The position numbers were made by a program, and so were the translations under genes. Below, piece after piece: positions 5,975 to 9,857 of a stretch of 9,857 bases of DNA. The notes beneath the pieces are model-generated. The model was given only the letters and a program-made list of their open reading frames with translations. It had not been told where the DNA came from and ran no database searches. The stretch is from NCBI GenBank assembly GCA_030635525.1, contig DAOVYR010000021.1, forward strand, positions 1 to 9,857, written 5' to 3'. Numbering within the stretch: position 1 is the stretch's first letter; each line of letters opens with the position of its first letter. The stretch is from Candidatus Nanohalarchaeota archaeon. Its GTDB lineage: Archaea > EX4484-52 > B79-G9.

Positions 5975-7012
5975 TCATTGAGTGTAGACCAAATGTTGTA
6001 TACCTCCTATTTTTTTGGGTTGCCCGGATTCTAACCAATCGTCTACCACGAATTTAATTCCGCGAGAGTTACTAGGTCTGCTTTCAATTTCATAATCTAA
6101 TTGCCTCAAAAATTCAATCCCACCGTTGATTTTTTCTAATCTTGGATTTCTGTCTACAATCATAGCTCCTAATGCTGAAGAACCACCTCTACCACCGACA
6201 ACCATGATAGCATACACTTCCGGATTGTATGGATTTATGCCTTTTCCAGCGTATATCATAACAGCATCGTGTAGAAGATCTGCGCCCCCTTTCGGAATCT
6301 CGTCTACTCTAAGTATAGACTTTTTTTTGCCACTTGGAAATATTTCCAATGCTTCCCAATTCCAGGCCTGACTTTTTAAATCCTTTCCAGATACCATATC
6401 CTGCCATGTATATCCTTCCTGCAAATCAATACCTTCTTCTTCAGCACTTTCTGGGTAATTCCATGCAATACTCCTTCCTTTCTCTGGTATTCTTGCAGGA
6501 ACCATGTCTTTGAGATAATATGGGTAATCGAACTCTATTCCTGGGCTTTGCGCTTTCATCCCATCAAGATTTGGAAGACCGCCTAAAATAAACATATCTA
6601 AATCGGTTAATTTCTGTTGTGCTAATGCGCCATCAGTCATGCAGCTTTTTCTATCTCCTATAGTCTGCTCAGGGTCCACAATCTGAACATAACAGTTATG
6701 ATGACCTTCTATGGCTTGTAGATTATATTCTTTATTTTGCCCTGATTTAACTACCGCATCGCATAATCTACCATAATCTGCTGAACATGCGTCACCTTCT
6801 GAAACACCTTCTGGACTTCGTCTCCCGAAAGTCCACGCAGCATCATAGTTAGTTATCGATAGATTATCACCACTACCTGTCTGCATCCATTTTGGGAAGT
6901 ATACGCGCTTTAGTTTATTATTTAATAATTGTTGAAAGATATCTTCTTCAGACTCATCAATCTGTCTTCCATATAATGTATTTACTGACGTTGACATAGA
7001 TATCACTATCAT
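5975..7012 (-). CDS. Protein of unknown family, 345 residues
   Basis: I do not recognise this protein. It has no signal peptide or membrane helix and is probably cytoplasmic or released by an unknown route. The N-terminal half contains four cysteines, three at about 75-125 spread through EGDACSAD, GRLCDAV, HHNCYVQ and RKSCMTD segments. The middle is rich in Trp, Tyr and acidic residues. A hydrophobic strand and glycine-rich loop, AIMVVGGRGGSSALGAMIVD, lies near 270-290 and hints at an alpha/beta core, followed by a mixed C-terminal part. The first ATG (7010-7012) is listed, but the ATG at 6995-6997 (Met6) has GTGAT four bases before it and may be the true start. A TATA-like element at 7044-7051 gives it its own promoter. 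Its frame continues past the stop, so it may be truncated from a protein of about 397 residues. Confidence 0.72.
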   Translation of the reverse strand: MIVISMSTSVNTLYGRQIDESEEDIFQQLLNNKLKRVYFPKWMQTGSGDNLSITNYDAAWTFGRRSPEGVSEGDACSADYGRLCDAVVKSGQNKEYNLQAIEGHHNCYVQIVDPEQTIGDRKSCMTDGALAQQKLTDLDMFILGGLPNLDGMKAQSPGIEFDYPYYLKDMVPARIPEKGRSIAWNYPESAEEEGIDLQEGYTWQDMVSGKDLKSQAWNWEALEIFPSGKKKSILRVDEIPKGGADLLHDAVMIYAGKGINPYNPEVYAIMVVGGRGGSSALGAMIVDRNPRLEKINGGIEFLRQLDYEIESRPSNSRGIKFVVDDWLESGQPKKIGGIQHLVYTQ

Positions 7013-7043
7013 TACTGGGTAGTTAGTTCATTATACGCAAAAC

Positions 7044-7051
7044 TTTAAAAA
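7044..7051 (-). promoter_or_regulatory. TATA-like element for the unknown minus-strand gene
   Basis: On the minus strand TTTTTAAA is centred about 35 bases before the ATG at 7012 and predicts a start of transcription near 7022, giving a leader of about 10-25 bases depending on which ATG is used. Confidence 0.4.
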
Positions 7052-7067
7052 GCTAGGGTGTCGAGGA

Positions 7068-7105
7068 ATTGCCTTATTAAAGGAATGTTCTTTAAGTATT
7101 GCCTT
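7068..7105. repeat. Short repeats in the divergent intergenic region
   Basis: ATTGCCTT occurs at 7068-7075 and again at 7098-7105, exactly 30 bases apart, on either side of an inverted repeat TTAAAG/CTTTAA (7077-7082 and 7090-7095). Together they form a compact candidate regulator site between the divergent unknown gene and the radical SAM gene. Short length makes chance possible. Confidence 0.3.
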
Positions 7106-7184
7106 GTTCTAAAATATAAGTTAATGGGAGTAATAAAATCATGAATTCAATCTAAATTCTTGCAAGAGATTATACCTCGTTAAA

Positions 7185-8279
7185 ATGGCAATATCAAATC
7201 AGCCAAAGATTTATGAAAGTGGGAGTGTATTGTTTGTTATGCGCGCCATAAAAACAAGTTATGCTCAGTCGAAGTATATTGGAAAGCTGCCTCGTGGGTG
7301 TGTGCAGTGCATGCGCGGCAGGAAGCTTGTTCTTTTTGTTACGGGAGTTTGTGCGCATTCGTGCTATTATTGCCCGCTTTCTTCTAAGCGCAAGAATGTG
7401 GATAAGACGTGGGCTAATGAGGCGAGGGTTTCTTTGGATGAGGATGTTTTGCGTGAGGCGCGGTTGTGCTGCTCAACTGGCGTGGGGGTTACGGGAGGGG
7501 AGCCGCTTGCGCGGTTTGATAGGACTGTTAAGTATATCAGGGTGCTTAAGAGGGAGTTTGGAGATAAATTTCATGTTCATCTTTATACTTCGGGGGATGT
7601 TATCACTTCTGATATGCTGAAGGCGCTTTCGGATGCAGGGCTTGATGAGCTTCGGCTGCATCTTCGGGATGATTTGTCTTTGATTGATAAGTGTCTTGGG
7701 TATGGGTTTGATGTCGGGGCAGAGGTGCCGGTTGTGCCTGGCAAGGAAGAGGAATTGAGGAAGTTAATCCTGTATCTTGAGAAGGTCGGGGCTCAGTTTC
7801 TTAACCTGAATGAGCTTGAGATGTCTGAGCTTAATTTTTCTTTGATGACCAAGAGGGGGCTTTTGAGTAATGAGGATGTGTTTAATACGGTTCGGGGGAG
7901 TATGGATGCGGGGCTTGGTGTGCTTGAGTTTGCGCGCAGGAATACTGAAAAGCTGAGTGTCCATCTTTGCACGTCCAGTGTGAAGAATGTTTACCAGTAC
8001 CAGAATCGTCTTAGGCTTCGGGCCAAAAGTATACTTAAGGGGTTTGAGAGGATTGTGGATCATTGCATGATTGAGAAGGGGGTTGTCGAGGGAGATTATG
8101 GGGAGGTTGCTTCTGAGCTGAAGCTTTCAAAGGATGAGTTTTTTGTTAACACGGAGGAGAACAGAGTTGAGATGTCGGTCAAAAATGCGCGGAGGGCTAA
8201 GAGGCTCGGGTATAAGTGTGCTGTTGTGAAGGTTATGCCAACATCGGATTCGTTTGATTTTGAGAAGGAGCCGTTGTGA
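7185..8279 (+). CDS. Radical SAM protein, COG2108-like
   Basis: A 364-residue iron-sulphur enzyme. The radical SAM cluster motif is CAHSCYYC (Cys56, Cys60, Cys63), and GGEP at 104-107 is the usual SAM-binding motif. Just before the cluster lies an extra pair, Cys39-x2-Cys42 (LPRGCVQCMRG), in the pattern GCxxCxxGxKxVLFxTGxC that I associate with COG2108, archaeal proteins related to pyruvate formate-lyase activating enzyme. The C-terminal part beyond about residue 270 is basic and lacks clear extra cluster motifs. The natural substrate is not known to me. The listed start (7185) has no clear ribosome binding site; Met19 at 7239, with GGGAGTG 11 bases upstream, is an alternative that keeps all motifs. 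The stop overlaps the start of the transporter gene (GTGA), so the two form an operon. G-rich coding strand, unlike the neighbouring unknown gene. Confidence 0.85.
   Translation: MAISNQPKIYESGSVLFVMRAIKTSYAQSKYIGKLPRGCVQCMRGRKLVLFVTGVCAHSCYYCPLSSKRKNVDKTWANEARVSLDEDVLREARLCCSTGVGVTGGEPLARFDRTVKYIRVLKREFGDKFHVHLYTSGDVITSDMLKALSDAGLDELRLHLRDDLSLIDKCLGYGFDVGAEVPVVPGKEEELRKLILYLEKVGAQFLNLNELEMSELNFSLMTKRGLLSNEDVFNTVRGSMDAGLGVLEFARRNTEKLSVHLCTSSVKNVYQYQNRLRLRAKSILKGFERIVDHCMIEKGVVEGDYGEVASELKLSKDEFFVNTEENRVEMSVKNARRAKRLGYKCAVVKVMPTSDSFDFEKEPL
8267..8270 (+). promoter_or_regulatory. Ribosome binding site that supports the GTG start of the transporter
   Basis: GGAG inside the end of the radical SAM gene lies five bases before the GTG at 8276. 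It supports the coupled GTG start over the later ATG at 8315, which has no such site. Confidence 0.55.
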
Positions 8280-9475
8280 AAGTATATATTATATTGACGG
8301 ATACTAAATACAGTATGAAGATTAATGTGCCTAAAGATGTGAAACTATTAAGCATTAGCTTTTTGTTTATATTTCTTGGATTTAATGGCGTTCAGCAGTA
8401 TGTAACAACTTATTTTTATGAAGCAGGATTTGTTGATGTGGGTTTTAGGTCTTTAATAATTGTTTATCTATTTTTTGCACTGGGGAACCCATTTTCTGCA
8501 GTGTTTGTTTCCAGATACGGACCGAAGAAGTCTATGATTAGCGGTGCGATATTTTATAGTGTTTTCATTTTTTCGCTGGTGTTTGAATCGGTGATTTTTG
8601 TATATTTAGCTTCTGCGATGCTCGGGATTGCCGCTTCTTTACTATGGACAGGGCAGAATGTATATCTGATTGGAGCCAGTGATGAGAGAGGTTACGGCAA
8701 AAGTGCAGGATTCTTTAATTCGCTCCATTCACTTGGCGCGAGTGTGGGTGTTTTGTTTTTAGGGTTCCTTATTGCGGGTTTCTCTTTTAAATTACCGTTT
8801 TTAGTTTTTTCTGTTTTTCCGCTTATCGGCTTTTTTTTGCTTTTTGGATTAAGGGATCTGCGCTGTGAAGAGAGAAAAAATCGTTTTGAACTTGTTAAAA
8901 AATCGCTTACAAATATAACAGCATTAAAATTGTCTGTGATCTGGTTTTCTTTTAATTTTGTCTATGGACTGGTTATTGGAATTGTTCCGATTGAAATCAA
9001 AGATACTCTTGGAATATCATATGTCGCGGTATTAGGTACTTTGTTTTATGCAATGCCGATTTTGTTTTCCTATTTCTTTGGAAATGTTTCGGATATAGCC
9101 GGCAGAAAAACAATGATAATATGTTCGTACATTATCTGTATAGCAGGACTTGTCCTTTTGTATTTTTCCGGGAAGGTGATGCTGGTTGCAGGGATCGTAT
9201 TATTAGCTGTGAATTATTCGATTGTCAGACCGATGACTTTTGCGCTGGTCGGGGATGTAAGTACAAAAAAGAATGTTGAGTTTTTGACTGCTCTTTTCTG
9301 GATGGTGCAGAATATAGGTGTCATTCTTGCTTTGGTAATATCCACAATAGTTGATGCAAAGATTGTTTATCTGAGTTCTGTTGCGGTCATGATTCTTTCT
9401 CTTGGGGTACTGATTCCATTATTCAGACAGGATACGTGGGAAATCAGAGAGAAATTATCGTCTGAAATAAGATGA
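8276..9475 (+). CDS. Major facilitator transporter, UNC-93-like
   Basis: A 399-residue membrane protein with about twelve predicted helices in two halves split by a charged loop near 195-210. The segment ASLLWTGQNVYL (about 119-130) resembles the LWTGQGxYL-type motif of UNC-93-like transporters. SRYGPKK (about 80) and GNVSDIAGRK (about 270-279) are the conserved loops between helices 2-3 and 8-9 of the superfamily. It sits in the cytoplasmic membrane; substrate and direction are unknown. The GTG start overlaps the upstream stop by 4 bases and has a GGAG site, but protein alignment might favour Met14 (8315), which gives a more usual short N-terminus. Coupling with the radical SAM gene suggests that the transporter moves a substrate or product of that enzyme, which is inference only. 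Confidence 0.85.
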   Translation: MKVYIILTDTKYSMKINVPKDVKLLSISFLFIFLGFNGVQQYVTTYFYEAGFVDVGFRSLIIVYLFFALGNPFSAVFVSRYGPKKSMISGAIFYSVFIFSLVFESVIFVYLASAMLGIAASLLWTGQNVYLIGASDERGYGKSAGFFNSLHSLGASVGVLFLGFLIAGFSFKLPFLVFSVFPLIGFFLLFGLRDLRCEERKNRFELVKKSLTNITALKLSVIWFSFNFVYGLVIGIVPIEIKDTLGISYVAVLGTLFYAMPILFSYFFGNVSDIAGRKTMIICSYIICIAGLVLLYFSGKVMLVAGIVLLAVNYSIVRPMTFALVGDVSTKKNVEFLTALFWMVQNIGVILALVISTIVDAKIVYLSSVAVMILSLGVLIPLFRQDTWEIREKLSSEIR

Positions 9476-9543
9476 GGTTCTATTGTTGTGAATGTGAATG
9501 AATGGGCTCATCAGCTACTCCAATAATCATCAGGTACTTCATA

Positions 9544-9568
9544 TTGGGACGGCATAATCATCGCCCAA
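9544..9568 (+). terminator. Hairpin and T-rich tract after the transporter gene (weak)
   Basis: TTGGGaCG (9544-9551) pairs with CGCCCAA (9562-9568) with one bulged A and a 10-base loop. A T-rich stretch follows at 9588-9608, about 110 bases after the stop of the transporter gene. Archaeal transcription often ends at T-rich tracts, so this region may end the operon. The hairpin is short and could be chance. Confidence 0.3.
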
Positions 9569-9620
9569 GTGTATTGAAGAGGGTAATGTTTTAATTGTTT
9601 CTGTTTTTGCGTGTGAATCA

Positions 9621-9628
9621 TTTATATA
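9621..9628 (+). promoter_or_regulatory. TATA box of the YIP1-family gene
   Basis: TTTATATA matches the box before the ATPase operon. It predicts transcription from about 9650, leaving a leader of about 10 bases before the ATG at 9661. The gene therefore has its own promoter, separate from the transporter operon. Confidence 0.65.
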
Positions 9629-9660
9629 AAATGTAAAGTGCAGAAATAACTTGTGGTTTT

Positions 9661-9857
9661 ATGGAGTTTATAGATAACTGGTATAAGCAGGCTAGAGCGA
9701 TTGTGACACAGCCGAAGGAGTTCTTCAAAAAGATGCCTACATCCGGCGGGTTTGGGGAGCCTTACTGGTTTGCTGTTGTTAATATGCTGATTTCGTTTAT
9801 ATTGTCTGCGGGGTTTACTTTTGCGTCTATGGATGCTGAATTCGAGATGGCGCTTCA
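9661..9857 (+). CDS. YIP1-family membrane protein (5' part only)
   Basis: The first 65 codons are present; the gene runs off the window. The N-terminus has the pattern seen in archaeal and bacterial YIP1-domain proteins (PF04893): an amphipathic start, then QPKEFFKKMP, a glycine-rich GGFGEPYWF, and a first membrane helix from about residue 36 to 53. These proteins are polytopic and generally uncharacterised in archaea. The ATG is favoured by the TATA box 33-40 bases upstream. Confidence 0.72.
   Translation, partial: MEFIDNWYKQARAIVTQPKEFFKKMPTSGGFGEPYWFAVVNMLISFILSAGFTFASMDAEFEMAL

Noticed and set aside
5975..5977. TGA as a selenocysteine codon
   Set aside because: No SECIS-like hairpin was recognised nearby, the context does not resemble a known selenoprotein, and a nonsense change is simpler.
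5291..6012. 11-bp inverted pair AAATAGGAGGT (5291-5301) and its complement (6002-6012)
   Set aside because: The shared core is a Shine-Dalgarno sequence, there is no extension of the match, and no target-site duplication or transposase; not good evidence for a mobile element.
7141..7155. Four-codon leader frame (ATG AAT TCA ATC TAA) before the radical SAM gene, with GGGAG upstream
   Set aside because: Too short to separate from chance, and no attenuator structure is visible.

Overview
The window looks archaeal. Starts sit close behind TATA boxes (TTTATATA at 306-313 and 9621-9628), leaders are very short or absent, and several gene families are typical of archaea: archaeal-type P-loop ATPases, a COG2108-like radical SAM protein and a YIP1-domain membrane protein. 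The DNA is AT-rich. Euryarchaeota or a DPANN/Altiarchaeota-like lineage would fit, but the sequence alone does not settle it. No rRNA, tRNA, transposase or CRISPR array was seen.

Left (1-336): the 3' end of a membrane-protein gene (1-138), then about 200 bases without a convincing gene, ending in a TATA box flanked by an 11-bp inverted repeat. Next (337-4253): two translationally coupled ATPase genes (4-bp ATGA overlap). The first is an archaeal-ATPase-family protein that appears to be made from a leaderless transcript. The second is an ATPase-winged helix-TPR protein resembling STAND regulators. They look like one regulatory or sensing module, probably autoregulated through the inverted repeat.

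Middle (4294-7012): a CaCA-type cation/calcium exchanger on the minus strand, then an accessory-looking convergent pair. The plus-strand member is a PD-(D/E)XK-like nuclease whose promoter, Shine-Dalgarno and start codon are one frame out from its body, breaking at a run of five G. The minus-strand member is a 345-residue protein of unknown family whose frame stays open for 51 more codons past its TGA, to meet the nuclease gene tail to tail with an 8-bp overlap. Both members therefore seem interrupted or recoded.

Right (7185-9857): a radical SAM enzyme of the COG2108 type, translationally coupled (GTGA overlap, SD 8267-8270) to a UNC-93-like major facilitator transporter, then the start of a YIP1-family membrane protein with its own TATA box, cut by the window end.

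The strongest leads are the ATPase pair with its symmetric promoter element, and the interrupted nuclease/unknown-protein pair.
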